DNA from: Planctomycetales bacterium 10988
GTDB lineage: Bacteria > Planctomycetota > Planctomycetia > Pirellulales > Pb10988
Assembly: GCA_009664345.1 (NCBI GenBank)
Contig: CP043547.1
Coordinates: 4,058,709 to 4,122,708 of the forward strand
Reading direction: 5' to 3'
Length of the DNA stretch: 64,000 nucleotides
Shown here: positions 43,420 to 54,600 of the stretch, in pieces
Layout of the letters: each line of letters begins with the position of its first letter
Numbering within the stretch: position 1 is the first letter of the stretch
The notes under the pieces: model-generated
Told to the model about the DNA's origin: nothing
The model's input: the letters and a program-made list of their open reading frames with translations, nothing else
Database searches by the model: none
Translations under genes and position numbers: made by a program

Positions 43420-43499
43420 TTCGTCTCCCTCAACCGCAAGTTTCCAATTTCTCGCTCTTCTGAATCACCCCTCCACCTGTTCGACAATCATAACGCACT

Positions 43500-43516
43500 T
43501 TGGTAAGGTTTACCAA
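43500..43516. promoter_or_regulatory. Dyad TTGGTAA-GGT-TTACCAA, candidate operator
   Basis: A perfect 7-bp inverted repeat between the divergent HEPN gene and the MerR-type gene, 53 nt before the latter's start. Typical of an autoregulator site. Confidence 0.55.
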
Positions 43517-43568
43517 GGCTGCCGTCCCCATTTGTCGAGTGGATCGAAAGAGACCGAGGAGTCAGGCT

Positions 43569-43775
43569 GTGGAAAACCTACGGGACTTCCTTCGCATTTC
43601 AGAAGCCGCTGAGTATCTCGGGGTCTCGCCGAACACTCTCCGCAACTGGGAGAACGCTGGCAAGATCGCCGCCCACCGCCATCCGGTGAACGGCTATCGA
43701 CTCTTCAAGAAGGAAGAACTAGATGCCTTGCTTCGTCAGTTGCAAGAGCCGCCCGATACGCAGAGGAAAGGTTGA
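43569..43775 (+). CDS. Small MerR-type helix-turn-helix regulator
   Basis: 68 residues from GTG 43569 after GAGGAG. RISEAAEYLGVSPNTLRNWE followed by AHRHPVNGYRLFKKEELDAL is a complete MerR-type winged helix-turn-helix without an effector domain, as in small excisionase or regulator proteins. It sits 38 nt before pglW on the same strand and next to a dyad, so it is likely the regulator of the defence operon and of the divergent HEPN gene. It is not the WYL-type BrxR regulator known from other BREX loci. Confidence 0.75.
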   Translation: MENLRDFLRISEAAEYLGVSPNTLRNWENAGKIAAHRHPVNGYRLFKKEELDALLRQLQEPPDTQRKG

Positions 43776-43813
43776 GCAAGCCGGACGCAGCAAGTTGAGG
43801 GTCAGGGAAACAA

Positions 43814-46800
43814 ATGGAATCTCCACGTTGGAACATCATCACGCCATCCCAGTACGAATGGGAACGGCGTGGGCTGGACTTCATTCGGGCGGGTCTGCCC
43901 AATCATGACCCGTACCGTGCGTGGGCCAATTTCGAATTCCAAACGCCGGACGGGGCGATCTACGAAGTCGATCTACTCGTTCTCACTAAGCAGGGCTTCT
44001 GGCTGGTCGAGATCAAAAGCTGGCCCGGTCGTGTCCGTGGCGATGCTGGAACGTGGACCCGCACCCACGAAGGCCGCACCGTCTCCGAAGACAACCCGGT
44101 CATGCTGGCCAACCGCAAGGCCAAGGCGCTCGTCTCACTGCTAAAGTCCCAACAGGCGGTCAAGAAGGTGAGAGTCCCGTGGCTCGATGCGCTCGTGTTT
44201 CTGTCTGCCGATGAACTTCAGTGCGACCTGAGTGGTCCGGCTCGGAACCGAGTCCTTCTGCAAGATCGTCCAGTGGAAGAATCACGCCCCGAACGAAAGG
44301 GCATCCTCGCCGCTCTTCTGAACCGTGAAGGACCGGGCATCGATCCCGATTGTCGCAGCCTGATCGACAGCAAAGTGGCAAAAGCACTCTCCCGTGCCGT
44401 CGAGCAGTCGGGAATTCGACCTTCCCAGCGATCTCGTCGAGTCGGCGATTATGTTTTGGGCAAGCTGCTCGCCGATGGTCCCGGCTACCAAGACCGGCTG
44501 GCCAAACATGCGTCATTCGACGACGTGCATTGTCGAGTTCGGCAGTACACCGTAGCCCAAGCATCTTCGGAAGAAGACCGCCAGCGTCTCAAACGGGCGG
44601 CGGCTCGTGAATTCCAGATCATCCAGTCGCTCAACCACCCCAACATCTTGCCGGTGCTGGACTACAAAGAGCATGAGCTTGGTCCGGCTTTGCTGTTCCG
44701 TTACCTCGATCCCGAGGCGAGCCAGTTCGATCACTACCTCGCTACCAACTGCCATAAACTGACCACCGAGCAACGGCTCGACATGCTGCGGCAGATCGCC
44801 GACGCCATCCGCTACGCTCATCGAAAACGAGTCACCCACCGGGCGCTGGGTCCACAGAGCATTCTGGTGACGGATGCCGAATCAAAGTCGCCAACGCTTC
44901 AGGTCTACAACTGGCAAGTCGGCGTCCGTGACACCAGTACGTCGTCAGGTCGAGTCACCAACGTCGAAGATTTGGTGGAAGCCCAGTCGTTCGTTTACAT
45001 GTCGCCCGAGGCCATCTCTGACCAGCGAAAGGTGACGGAAGCGTCGGACGTGTTCTCGCTCGGGGCAATCGGATACCACCTGTTCGCCTCCCGGCCACCG
45101 GCTGGCAGTCCTTCGGAGTTGGCGAAGACTCTGCGAGAGAACAAGGGGCTTAGTCTATCCGCCGTGATTGATGGAGTCGGACCAAAGCTGGAAGAGATGA
45201 TCCAGTGGTGTACTCACCCGGATGTGAATACCCGAGTCGGATCGGTCGAGGACTTCCTCTCACTGCTGGATGATGTCGAGGACGAACTGACCGCCCCCGA
45301 AGAAGCGTTCGTCCCCGATCCATTGCAAGCCAAGCGTGGGGACCGGCTCGAAGGTGGCTACGTCGTCGAGAAGGAACTCGGGCAAGGAGCAACGGCCAAG
45401 GCCCTGTTGGTCACGAAAGAAGATCAGCAGTTCGTGTTGAAGGTCGCTCTGACCGAAGATGACAACACCCGGCTCCACGATGAGGCCGAAGCACTGCGGT
45501 CGATCCATAGCGAGTTCATCGTTGCCATCCACGATGAGATTGAGATGGCCGGTCACACGGTTCTGGTGTTACAGAAGGCCGGTGATGAAACGCTGGCCGG
45601 GCTGCTCAGGAAAGAAGGTGTCCCCAGCTTCGATCTGCTCTCCCGTTACGGCGACGATCTGCTGTCGGCCTTGGCCTCGCTGGAACGACATGGCGTGGCT
45701 CACCGGGACATCAAGCCGGACAACATCGGCATCCGCTCGCTCACCAAGCAACGCAATCAACTGATCCTGTTCGACTTCTCGTTGACAGGTGCCCCGCTCG
45801 ACAACATCCGAGTTGGAACGCCGGGATACATCGATCCCTTTCTGGCGAATCGGAAACCGCAGCGCTGGGACTTGGCGGCAGAAAGATATTCTGCTGGTGT
45901 CACGTTGTACGAGATGTCGGCTGGGCTGGGCGTGCTGCCTCAATGGGGCGATGACAAATCCGATCCCTCTGTGACCGACTGTGAGTTGGTCATCGATGCC
46001 GAAAAGTTTGACTCCAGCGTCCGAGAGGGTCTGACGGAGTTCTTTCACTCGGCCCTGCATCGTGATCCCAAGAAGCGGTTCGATAACGCCAAGGAAATGG
46101 CATGGGCTTGGGAGCAAGTCTTCCGAGAGGCCGAGCAGCGCAAGGTCCGAACTCCCACTGGTGAAGAAGTCGATCTCAGCGTCACGCTCGATCAGGTTGA
46201 TCTCAAGACCCCGATTGCCGCACTCGGCCTCAGCACCCGTGCCCGGAATGCTTTGGAACGTGCCAACATCCTGACCGTGCGTGACCTGCTGCTGTATCCG
46301 GTGTTCGAACTCCACTTGATGCGTGGCGTCGGCAACCAGACTCGGCAGGAGATCATTCGCTTCGTGGCCGAGCTTCGGGATCGGTTTCCCGACATCGAAG
46401 CTGTTCGGCCACCTTCGTCCACGACCGACGACGATCAGACCGGCATTGCTGCACTCGAACTTTTGGAGCAGCGGGTACTCGGGTCACGCAGTGCGAAGAA
46501 GGAAGCGGAGTGGCGGATTCGCTGCGCCTTGCTCGGAACCAGCGCCCCGGAAGGTCAGGCCGCAGACTTGTGGCCTAGCCAGTCGGAAGTCGCCGACGCC
46601 CTGTCGCTCACTCGTGCCCGTGTGGGGCAGGTGTTGAAGGCGGATCGCAACCGCTGGGCCAAAGACCCGCTGCTCAATTCTCTGCGTGGCGATCTCTACG
46701 AACAGATTCAGCGTCTTGGTGGCGTGGTCACGATTGGCGAGTTGATCGAACTGACCAATCTCATCCGGCCTGCTGCCGACACGCTCGATACCGACAAGCA

Positions 46801-48067
46801 ACAACGCATGGCGTCGGCCATCGCACGGGCGATTGTCGAAACGGAAACCTCATTGGCGGAACCTCGCTTCCAGCTTCGACGTGTCGGAGGCAAAGCCGTA
46901 GTTGCTTGCACGCAGGAGTTGGCAACGTATGCCGAGAAGCTCGGTCAGGTGGCGGACGAACTCGCTCAGGCCGATCCACTGCTGCCTCCGCTGCGAGTCT
47001 TCCAAGAGTTGTTCGATGTTGCGCAGCCATCGCTGCCGGAAGGATGTCAGCCATTCAATAACGAACGGCTTCTGCGGCTGGCGGCGGCGATGAGTAGCTC
47101 GGCGGCGGTGTCGGCCAAGCAGGAACTTTACCCTTGCGGGATGGCTGCCGAGCGAGCATTGCGGTTGGGCATCGGCGCACTCACGGGGTTGGGGCTGGGT
47201 GACAACGAAGGCGGCTTCTCTATCGACCAGATTCGGTCCCGAGTGGAAAGCCGTTATCCCGAAGCGGAGAGCTTGCCGGATCGCCCGGAACTGGATGCTC
47301 TGTTGGAGCGTGTCGGTCTTGATGTGCGCTGGAACCCGGAGACCACGACCTACCATCGGCGAGAATCGTCGATCATGTACACGTCGGGGTCGTCGATGCC
47401 CCGGCGTCGGACCACGGCGACCAGTACCCGTCAGGTTGAAGTCACGCCCGACATGGCGGATGCCCGGCAGTTCGAGGAACGGCTCCAGCACGCTCACGAT
47501 GAAGGCGGCTTCCTCGTGCTGACGGTTCGGCCCAGTCGGATGCGTGCCTGCGAAGCCAATCTGCTGAAACGGTTCAACGAGGATGGTCGCACGATCCAGC
47601 GGCTTTCGTTCGACGATCTCCTGTTTGACTCTCTGCGTGCCGAGGCGCAGGAACTCGATGTGAATTGGAACGTGGTCGAGCAAGCCGATGGCAGTGATCC
47701 GGGCAGTCAGGATTGGAAGAACCTGCTGCATCTGGTGAGCATGGCTCAGCCCAAGATCGAAGAGTCCCTGCTGAATCGGGACGAGCATCTGCTGCTCGTG
47801 CATCCGGGGCTGATTGCTCGCTACGACATGATGTCGCTGTTGGAAACACTGCGGGACCGCACTGGCCACGATGTGCCGTGCCCCGGTGTCTGGGTGCTGG
47901 TGGCGACCGACGAACAGAGCGACATGCCGTTCCTTGATGATGCGGAGATTCCGCTGATCTCACCGGGACAGCGAGCCAAGGTCTCCGAGCCGTGGATCGA
48001 CAATCTGCATCGGGGGCGGTCTCCCAAACTGGCGACAACGGAATCAATGGAAGCGGGTGGGAAGTAA
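43814..48067 (+). CDS. pglW: PglW-type kinase of type 2 BREX, with NERD domain
   Basis: 1417 residues. A NERD nuclease-related domain (about 10-125) has EVDLLVLTKQGFWLVEIKSW with the conserved Asp, Glu and Lys. A degenerate kinase (about 210-480) has HRALGPQS in place of HRDxKPxN and no DFG. A second, intact kinase (about 510-790) has GQGATAKA, LKVA, HRDIKPDN and DFS. A helix-hairpin segment near 806-860 (STRARNALERANILTVRDLL) follows, then a long helical C-terminus. PglW is the kinase of phage-growth-limitation BREX. ATG overlaps the previous context by none; its stop is three bases before pglX. Confidence 0.9.
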   Translation: MESPRWNIITPSQYEWERRGLDFIRAGLPNHDPYRAWANFEFQTPDGAIYEVDLLVLTKQGFWLVEIKSWPGRVRGDAGTWTRTHEGRTVSEDNPVMLANRKAKALVSLLKSQQAVKKVRVPWLDALVFLSADELQCDLSGPARNRVLLQDRPVEESRPERKGILAALLNREGPGIDPDCRSLIDSKVAKALSRAVEQSGIRPSQRSRRVGDYVLGKLLADGPGYQDRLAKHASFDDVHCRVRQYTVAQASSEEDRQRLKRAAAREFQIIQSLNHPNILPVLDYKEHELGPALLFRYLDPEASQFDHYLATNCHKLTTEQRLDMLRQIADAIRYAHRKRVTHRALGPQSILVTDAESKSPTLQVYNWQVGVRDTSTSSGRVTNVEDLVEAQSFVYMSPEAISDQRKVTEASDVFSLGAIGYHLFASRPPAGSPSELAKTLRENKGLSLSAVIDGVGPKLEEMIQWCTHPDVNTRVGSVEDFLSLLDDVEDELTAPEEAFVPDPLQAKRGDRLEGGYVVEKELGQGATAKALLVTKEDQQFVLKVALTEDDNTRLHDEAEALRSIHSEFIVAIHDEIEMAGHTVLVLQKAGDETLAGLLRKEGVPSFDLLSRYGDDLLSALASLERHGVAHRDIKPDNIGIRSLTKQRNQLILFDFSLTGAPLDNIRVGTPGYIDPFLANRKPQRWDLAAERYSAGVTLYEMSAGLGVLPQWGDDKSDPSVTDCELVIDAEKFDSSVREGLTEFFHSALHRDPKKRFDNAKEMAWAWEQVFREAEQRKVRTPTGEEVDLSVTLDQVDLKTPIAALGLSTRARNALERANILTVRDLLLYPVFELHLMRGVGNQTRQEIIRFVAELRDRFPDIEAVRPPSSTTDDDQTGIAALELLEQRVLGSRSAKKEAEWRIRCALLGTSAPEGQAADLWPSQSEVADALSLTRARVGQVLKADRNRWAKDPLLNSLRGDLYEQIQRLGGVVTIGELIELTNLIRPAADTLDTDKQQRMASAIARAIVETETSLAEPRFQLRRVGGKAVVACTQELATYAEKLGQVADELAQADPLLPPLRVFQELFDVAQPSLPEGCQPFNNERLLRLAAAMSSSAAVSAKQELYPCGMAAERALRLGIGALTGLGLGDNEGGFSIDQIRSRVESRYPEAESLPDRPELDALLERVGLDVRWNPETTTYHRRESSIMYTSGSSMPRRRTTATSTRQVEVTPDMADARQFEERLQHAHDEGGFLVLTVRPSRMRACEANLLKRFNEDGRTIQRLSFDDLLFDSLRAEAQELDVNWNVVEQADGSDPGSQDWKNLLHLVSMAQPKIEESLLNRDEHLLLVHPGLIARYDMMSLLETLRDRTGHDVPCPGVWVLVATDEQSDMPFLDDAEIPLISPGQRAKVSEPWIDNLHRGRSPKLATTESMEAGGK

Positions 48068-48070
48068 TTC

Positions 48071-51000
48071 ATGCTGGACATCAAGACCTTACTGCCCGAA
48101 CTGAAGAAGCTGGTCACGGACCTGTCCGAAGACTTGCTCGCTCGCAGTACGGCCAAGAACGACCCACACAGTGCCGAAGTCGATGCCGGATTACGAGAGG
48201 CGTATCAGCAGATCGAGAAAGGTGGCCGCACGGCGCAGGCGTTTGAAGTCTGGCGAGAGGACTATCTCGATCAAGTCTCCGTGGCGTGGGTGCTGGGCTG
48301 CGTCTTCGTGCGGTTTATGGAAGACAACCATCTGATCGATGAGTGCTGGTTGGCTGGGAACGGCGACCGTCGCAAGCTGGCTGAGGACACCCAGGAGCTT
48401 TACTTCCGAGAGCATCCGCACGAATCCGACCGGGAATACTTCGAGCATGTCTTCCACGAAGTCGGCAAAATCCCCGCCTGCCGTGATTTGTTTGCCAAAG
48501 GCAAGACGCCCCTTTGGGCTGTGGGGCCAAGCGGTGACATGGCTATGAAACTGCTGGCGTTCTGGCGAGAAGTGGTCCCCGAGACGGGTGAACTCCAGCG
48601 GTCGTTCGAAGTCGAAAACGGTGACACACGATTTCTGGGCGACCTGTACCAAGACCTGTCTGAGCGTGCCCGAAAGAAGTACGCCCTGCTCCAAACGCCG
48701 GTCTTCGTGGAAGAGTTCATTCTCGACCGCACGCTCAATCCAGCCATCGACGAGTTTGGTCTCGATGATGTGCGAATGATTGATCCGACTTGCGGTTCGG
48801 GGCACTTCCTGCTCGGTAGCTTTGCCCGGCTATTCGAAATGTGGATCAAGCGGGAAGACAACGAGGTTGTTGCGGCGCAGAAGGCCCTCGACGGAGTATG
48901 GGGTTGTGACATCAATCCGTTTGCCGTGGCGATTGCACGGTTTCGTTTGATAGTGGCGGCACTACGGGCGTGCGGGGTCAAGCGATTGAAGAGAGCGCCT
49001 GCATGGAACATCCATTTGGCGACTGGCGACAGTCTACTCTTCGGCAGTCGTTGGGACCGGGAAGGAAAGAAACAGTCTGAACAGCAGTTCCTCGGCACGG
49101 AAGAAGAAAGCTGGGCACCGGAGATTTACGCCTGTGAAGACAAGGACGCCATCGCTGAAGTGCTGGGACAGCAGTACCACGCTGTTGTTGGCAATCCTCC
49201 ATACATCATTGTCCGAGATCGCAGCCTAAACCAAGCCTACCGAGATCGTTATTCCTCTTGTCACCAAAAGTATTCCCTTTCGGTGCCATTTGCAGAACGA
49301 TTTTTCGACATAGCCCTGTATTCGGCAAATGGTCGAAGTGGGTTCGTTGGCCAGATCACAGCAAACTCTTTTATGAAGCGTGAGTTTGGTAAGAAGCTGA
49401 TCGAGGATTTCTTCCCCGGCGTTGATCTGTCGTGTGTTATCGACACGTCGGGAGCATACATTCCCGGTCACGGCACTCCAACTGTAATCCTCTTTGGACG
49501 AAATAGATCACCTGCCAACGACTCCATTCGAGCAATTCTCGGTATTAAAGGTGAACCTAGCACACCAGAATTCCCTTCTCAGGGACTTGTGTGGCAATCA
49601 ATACTTCGCCACGTCGATGTTTCGTCTTCCGAAGACGACTTCACTTCCTCATCAGATGTTGACCGCTCTCAGTTCGCCAAACATCCGTGGAGTATTGGAG
49701 GCGGTGGAGCCTCCGAACTGAAAGAGAAGATCGAGGATGGCTGCAAAAAACGGGTGGATGACGTTGCTCACTCGATTGGTTTCGCAAGTTTCCCCGGTCT
49801 CGACGATGCCTTTGTAATGGATCAAGCCACTTGCCATAGAAAGGCAATCGAAGGCGACCTTGTAAAGCGTTTTATCGAAGGTGAAGTGGTACGGGACTGG
49901 TGCATTGCGCCAACTGTGTCTTCTTTCGTGCCATACAGCGACTACCGCAGCGTTATTGAATTGGATACGTCATCGGCGTGGTTTCGTCATCTTTGGGCGT
50001 TTCGTACTTGCCTCGAAAACATAGTGTCTTTTGGTAGGCAGACTCGAAAGGAACTCGGAGAGAAATGGTGGGCTTGGTATCGCTGGATTCCCGAGAAGTA
50101 CGCTGTACCCCTCTCGGTTACTTTCAGTGAAGTGGCAACACATACCCATTTCGTGTTGGACCGTGGAGGACGTGTTTTCAAGAACTCGGCCCCGGTCATC
50201 AAATTGCCGAAAGAGAGTGCCCTCGACGATCATTTGGCATTGATTGCCTGCTTGAACAGTTCAGTAGTGTGCTTCTGGCTCAAACAAGTGTGCCACAACA
50301 AGGGCAGCACAGTTGACCAGCATGGCGCACGACAACGCACGAACCCTTTCGAAGACTTCTACGCTTTTAATTCGACACGAGTGGGACACATTCCACTGCC
50401 TCCACAAACTGGCGTGGAATACGGGCGGCGGTTGGATTTGCTCGGGGCAACACTGCGAACCGTGTCACCGGATTCTATTGTCATTCAGCCATCGAATCTT
50501 GAGAAACAACTGAATGAGGTGAAGCAAGTATGGGGCCACACCCTGAGTGATATGAGAGCGTGTCAAGAAGAACTCGACTGGGCGTACTGTCGCCTCTATG
50601 GGCTTTTCGAAGATGATCTCTGCTACCCCGGTGACGACTTGCCGGGTATCGAATTGGGGCAACGTGCATTCGAGATTGTGATGGCTCGGCAGATGGCCAA
50701 CGGCGACCTTCAGACGACTTGGTTCGAGCGACATACCTCCAAGCCAATTACTGAAATCCCGGCACATTGGCCCGAAGCCTACCGAAAGCTGGTCGAACGC
50801 CGGATCGAATTAATCGAAACAAACAAAGAGATCGGCCTCATCGAGAAGCCCGAGTACAAGAGGCGATGGAACACGGAAAGCTGGGAAGATCAAGAGCGTC
50901 GTGCCCTTCGAAAATGGTTGCTCGAACGCCTTGAGTCGCAGCACTACTGGCCTGATCCTTCTCAACAAGAGCCACGTTTACAATCTGTCGCCGAGATGTC

Positions 51001-51667
51001 CGACAAGGCCAGCGGTGACAAGGAGTTCCTTCAAGTCGCCGGGCGTTATCGAGGTCGCAGTGACTTCGACGTTGCGACACTTGTTTCGGAACTCGTTGAA
51101 CCAGAGTCAGTCCCGTTCTTGCCGTGCCTCCGATATAAGCCGTCCGGTCTTCGCAAAAGAAATGTGTGGGAAACGACATGGGGACTTCAACGCCGAGAAG
51201 ATACTGGCGAGAAGGTTGGCAAGATCAAGGTGCCACCAAAATATGCGGGTGGTGATTTCCAGAAGACAGAATACTACAAGTTGCGTGGCAAGCTCGACGT
51301 ACCCAAGGAACGCTGGATCAGCTTTCCACACTGTGAAACCGAAAGCAATCCATCACTCGTCGTTGGCTGGGCAGGCTGGGACCATTTGCAACAAGCTACG
51401 GCGATCATTGGCTACTACGACGCTCGCAAGCGTGAAGGCTTGGACGCCAAGCGCCTGACGCCGCTGCTGGCCGGTCTCGATCAACTGCTGCCGTGGATTC
51501 ACCAATGGCACCCCGAAGTCGATCCCGAGTTCGGCGAGACCGCAGGCCAGTCGTTTGAGACGATGCTCAAGGCCGATGCTCATGAACTTGGCCTGACCAT
51601 CGACGAAATCCGTGCGTGGGAGCCACCCAAGAAAACGAAGACCCGTCGCAAGAGGAAGACGAAATAA
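48071..51667 (+). CDS. pglX: PglX adenine-specific DNA methyltransferase
   Basis: 1198 residues. Methyltransferase motif I, IDPTCGSGHFLLGSFARLFE, is near residue 237 and motif IV, VVGNPPYIIVRD, near 373, so N6-adenine methylation is expected. It marks host DNA at the BREX site and is needed for phage exclusion. Middle and C-terminal target-recognition regions are less conserved. Its TAA shares its last base with the ATG of pglY (TAATG). No homopolymer tract suggesting phase variation was seen in a visual pass. Confidence 0.95.
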   Translation: MLDIKTLLPELKKLVTDLSEDLLARSTAKNDPHSAEVDAGLREAYQQIEKGGRTAQAFEVWREDYLDQVSVAWVLGCVFVRFMEDNHLIDECWLAGNGDRRKLAEDTQELYFREHPHESDREYFEHVFHEVGKIPACRDLFAKGKTPLWAVGPSGDMAMKLLAFWREVVPETGELQRSFEVENGDTRFLGDLYQDLSERARKKYALLQTPVFVEEFILDRTLNPAIDEFGLDDVRMIDPTCGSGHFLLGSFARLFEMWIKREDNEVVAAQKALDGVWGCDINPFAVAIARFRLIVAALRACGVKRLKRAPAWNIHLATGDSLLFGSRWDREGKKQSEQQFLGTEEESWAPEIYACEDKDAIAEVLGQQYHAVVGNPPYIIVRDRSLNQAYRDRYSSCHQKYSLSVPFAERFFDIALYSANGRSGFVGQITANSFMKREFGKKLIEDFFPGVDLSCVIDTSGAYIPGHGTPTVILFGRNRSPANDSIRAILGIKGEPSTPEFPSQGLVWQSILRHVDVSSSEDDFTSSSDVDRSQFAKHPWSIGGGGASELKEKIEDGCKKRVDDVAHSIGFASFPGLDDAFVMDQATCHRKAIEGDLVKRFIEGEVVRDWCIAPTVSSFVPYSDYRSVIELDTSSAWFRHLWAFRTCLENIVSFGRQTRKELGEKWWAWYRWIPEKYAVPLSVTFSEVATHTHFVLDRGGRVFKNSAPVIKLPKESALDDHLALIACLNSSVVCFWLKQVCHNKGSTVDQHGARQRTNPFEDFYAFNSTRVGHIPLPPQTGVEYGRRLDLLGATLRTVSPDSIVIQPSNLEKQLNEVKQVWGHTLSDMRACQEELDWAYCRLYGLFEDDLCYPGDDLPGIELGQRAFEIVMARQMANGDLQTTWFERHTSKPITEIPAHWPEAYRKLVERRIELIETNKEIGLIEKPEYKRRWNTESWEDQERRALRKWLLERLESQHYWPDPSQQEPRLQSVAEMSDKASGDKEFLQVAGRYRGRSDFDVATLVSELVEPESVPFLPCLRYKPSGLRKRNVWETTWGLQRREDTGEKVGKIKVPPKYAGGDFQKTEYYKLRGKLDVPKERWISFPHCETESNPSLVVGWAGWDHLQQATAIIGYYDARKREGLDAKRLTPLLAGLDQLLPWIHQWHPEVDPEFGETAGQSFETMLKADAHELGLTIDEIRAWEPPKKTKTRRKRKTK

Positions 51668-54600
51668 TGGACAAGCTCATCAGCGACATCCTCGAACTCC
51701 CCGATAAGGTGCGGAAGGGCGATTTCGTCCTCAACCTGTCGAAAGGGGTCAACGAGCCGGGAAAGACGCTCGAACAGTATGTGGTCACGCCGCAACTGGT
51801 CGCCAGCTTCGATGATGCGCTGGGCTTCATCCGTTCTGCCGTCGATGCGTCCAACAGCAAGGCGTGTTATCTGCACGGCAGCTTCGGTTCTGGTAAGTCG
51901 CACTTCATGGCCGTGCTGCACCTGTTGCTCCAGCACAATTCCGAGGTGCGGTCGATCCCCGAACTGGCATCAGTCTGCGACAAGAACCAATGGGTCGAGG
52001 ACAAGAAGTTCCTGCTGGTCCCGTACCACATGATCGGCTCCCGCAGTATGGAGTCGGCGATCCTCGGCGGCTACGTCGATTACGTTCAGGACCAACATGC
52101 CGGTGCGCCGCTGCCCGGCGTTTATCTGGCCGACGAAATCTTCGAGAACGCCAAGCAGCTTCGGGAGCGGCTCGGCGATGAGAAGTTCTTCGAAGACTTG
52201 AATAAAGGCGGGTCCGGGGGAGGCGGCGGCTGGGGCAAACTGGAAGGCTGGAATGCTGAACGATTCGACGCCGCTATCGAAGCGCCTCCCAAGAGTAAAG
52301 AACGCAGCCAACTGGTCGGCAAGCTGGTCGAGAACATCTTTACGGCGTTCCGTGGGATCGCTCAGGGGAAGGACGAAGCCTACGTCGATCTGGATGAAGG
52401 TTTGGCGATCATCAGCGAACACGCCAAGACGCTCGGCTACGACGGCCTGATCCTGTTCCTCGATGAACTGATCCTCTGGCTGGCCACGCACTCGGCGGAC
52501 CTGAACTTCGTCCAGACCGAAGGGAACAAACTGGCCAAACTGGTCGAGTCTCGCAAGGCCGAACGCCCCGTGCCGATCATCAGCTTCGTGGCTCGTCAGA
52601 GAGACCTGCGTGATCTGATCGGCGAGAACGTAACCGGCGTGGAGAGCCTGAACTTCTCTGATGTGTTGTCCCACTGGGAAGGACGGTTCCACACGATCGC
52701 GCTTGAAGACCGCAACCTGCCGGTGATCGCTCAGAAGCGTGTGCTGAAGCCCAAGGACGATGCGTGCAAGGCCGAACTTGAGCAGGCATTCGAGCAGACG
52801 GCCAAGGTGCGGCAGGAGATCATGGAAGTCCTGCTGACTCGGGAGGCCGACCGTGCGATGTTCAAGCAGGTGTACCCGTTCAGCCCGGCGTTGATCCAAG
52901 CACTGGTGGCCGTGTCGAGTGCCCTTCAGCGGGAACGGACGGCCCTGAAGATCATGCTGCAACTGCTGGTCAACCGGCGTGATACTTTGCGGCTGGGTGA
53001 CGTGATTCCTCTTGGTGATCTGTGGGATGTGGTGGCGCACGGTGACGAGGCGTTTACCGACGTAATGCGGGTCCGCTTCGAGAACGCCAAGAAGCTCTAC
53101 CAGAACAAACTGCGGCCCATGCTGGAGCAGCAGCACGAGATCGACTTCGAAGTCGATAAGCAGCGAGCCAAAGAGAACGAGGAGATTGCCGACCGGCTGG
53201 CTCGCTTCGAGAACGATGACCGGCTTGTGAAGAGCATGTTGCTGTCATCGCTCGTGCAGGGCGTGGATGCCCTCAAGAACATGACCTGCACCCGACTGGC
53301 GGCACTGAACCACGGCACGATCCGTTCTCGTATTCCGGGCCGGGAACATCAGGTTGTCGCCCAGAAGCTCCGCACATGGGCAGGCATCTGTGGTGAACTG
53401 CGAGTCGAAGGCGATCCGGCCAATCCCACGGTGTCGCTCGAACTGGAGGGAGTCGATACCGAGAGCCTGATCGAAGCGGCCCGAGTCTTCGACAACCCCG
53501 GCAACCGGCAGTCTCGCATTCGTGGAATGCTGTTCCAATCGCTCGGTATTCCCGATCAAGACGAGATGTTCATAGGCCACAACTTCGTCTGGCGTGGCAG
53601 CCGTCGTTCCTGCGATGTGCTGTTCTCCAACGTTCGGGCACTGCCGGATGAGTCGCTGCGATCATCGGACGAGTGGAAGCTGATCCTCGACTTCCCCTTC
53701 GATTCCGAAGGTCACACGCCCATCGAGGACTTGGACCGTCTGAATCAGTTCCGAGACAAGAACGAAGCCCATCGCACTATCGTCTGGCTCCCGTCCTTCT
53801 TCTCGACACGCACGCAGGGTGAACTGGGCAAGCTGGTCATCATCGATCATCTGTTGCGTGGCAGTAACCTCGACCAGTACGCCAAGCACCTCTCGATGCA
53901 GGACCGGGAGACGGCGAGGCTACTGCTGAAGAACCAGCAAAGCGCCCTTCAGTCTCGGATCAATCAAGTCGTCGAAGCAGCGTATGCCATTCGGAGCGAA
54001 CCGACGCCGGGATCGTTGGATAGTGCGTATGACATGTCGGAGTCGCACTTCCAGTCATTGTTTCCCTCGCTGATGCTGCAACGTCCCGTGGGAGCGAATC
54101 TGGGCGAGGCGCTGGAGCATCTGCTCGATCAGGCGTTGTCGCACCAGTATCCAAAGCATCCGAAGTTTGGTCAGGAGATCAAACTCGGTAAGGACTTGAA
54201 GCAGGTGCTTGCAGCCTGCCAAGAGGCGGCACGCACACAGGATGGCCGCATCATCGTCGATGACAAGTCCGTTCGTCCAAAGTTGCGGAACATCTGCAAT
54301 CCGCTCGATCTGGGCCAGATGCACGAGACACCGTTCGTCTTGGGCACGTTTTGGAAGACTCACTTCAACCGGATGCTGGCTCAGTCCGGCCAGCCCCATC
54401 CAACGGTGGCCGATCTGAGACGCTGGATGGACCAGCCTGATGAGCGTGGGTTGCCTCGTGAGATTCAGAACTTGCTGGTCTTGGTCTACGCCGACCAGAC
54501 GAATCGGTCCTTCGTGCGCTACGGCGGCAACTGCTCGCCCACGTTGGACGACATGCCGAATGAACTGGAGCTTGTCGAACAGCAGCTTCCCGATGTGAAA

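Noticed and set aside
48071-51667. Phase-variable tract in pglX
   Set aside because: No long homopolymer or short tandem repeat was seen in a visual pass of the gene.
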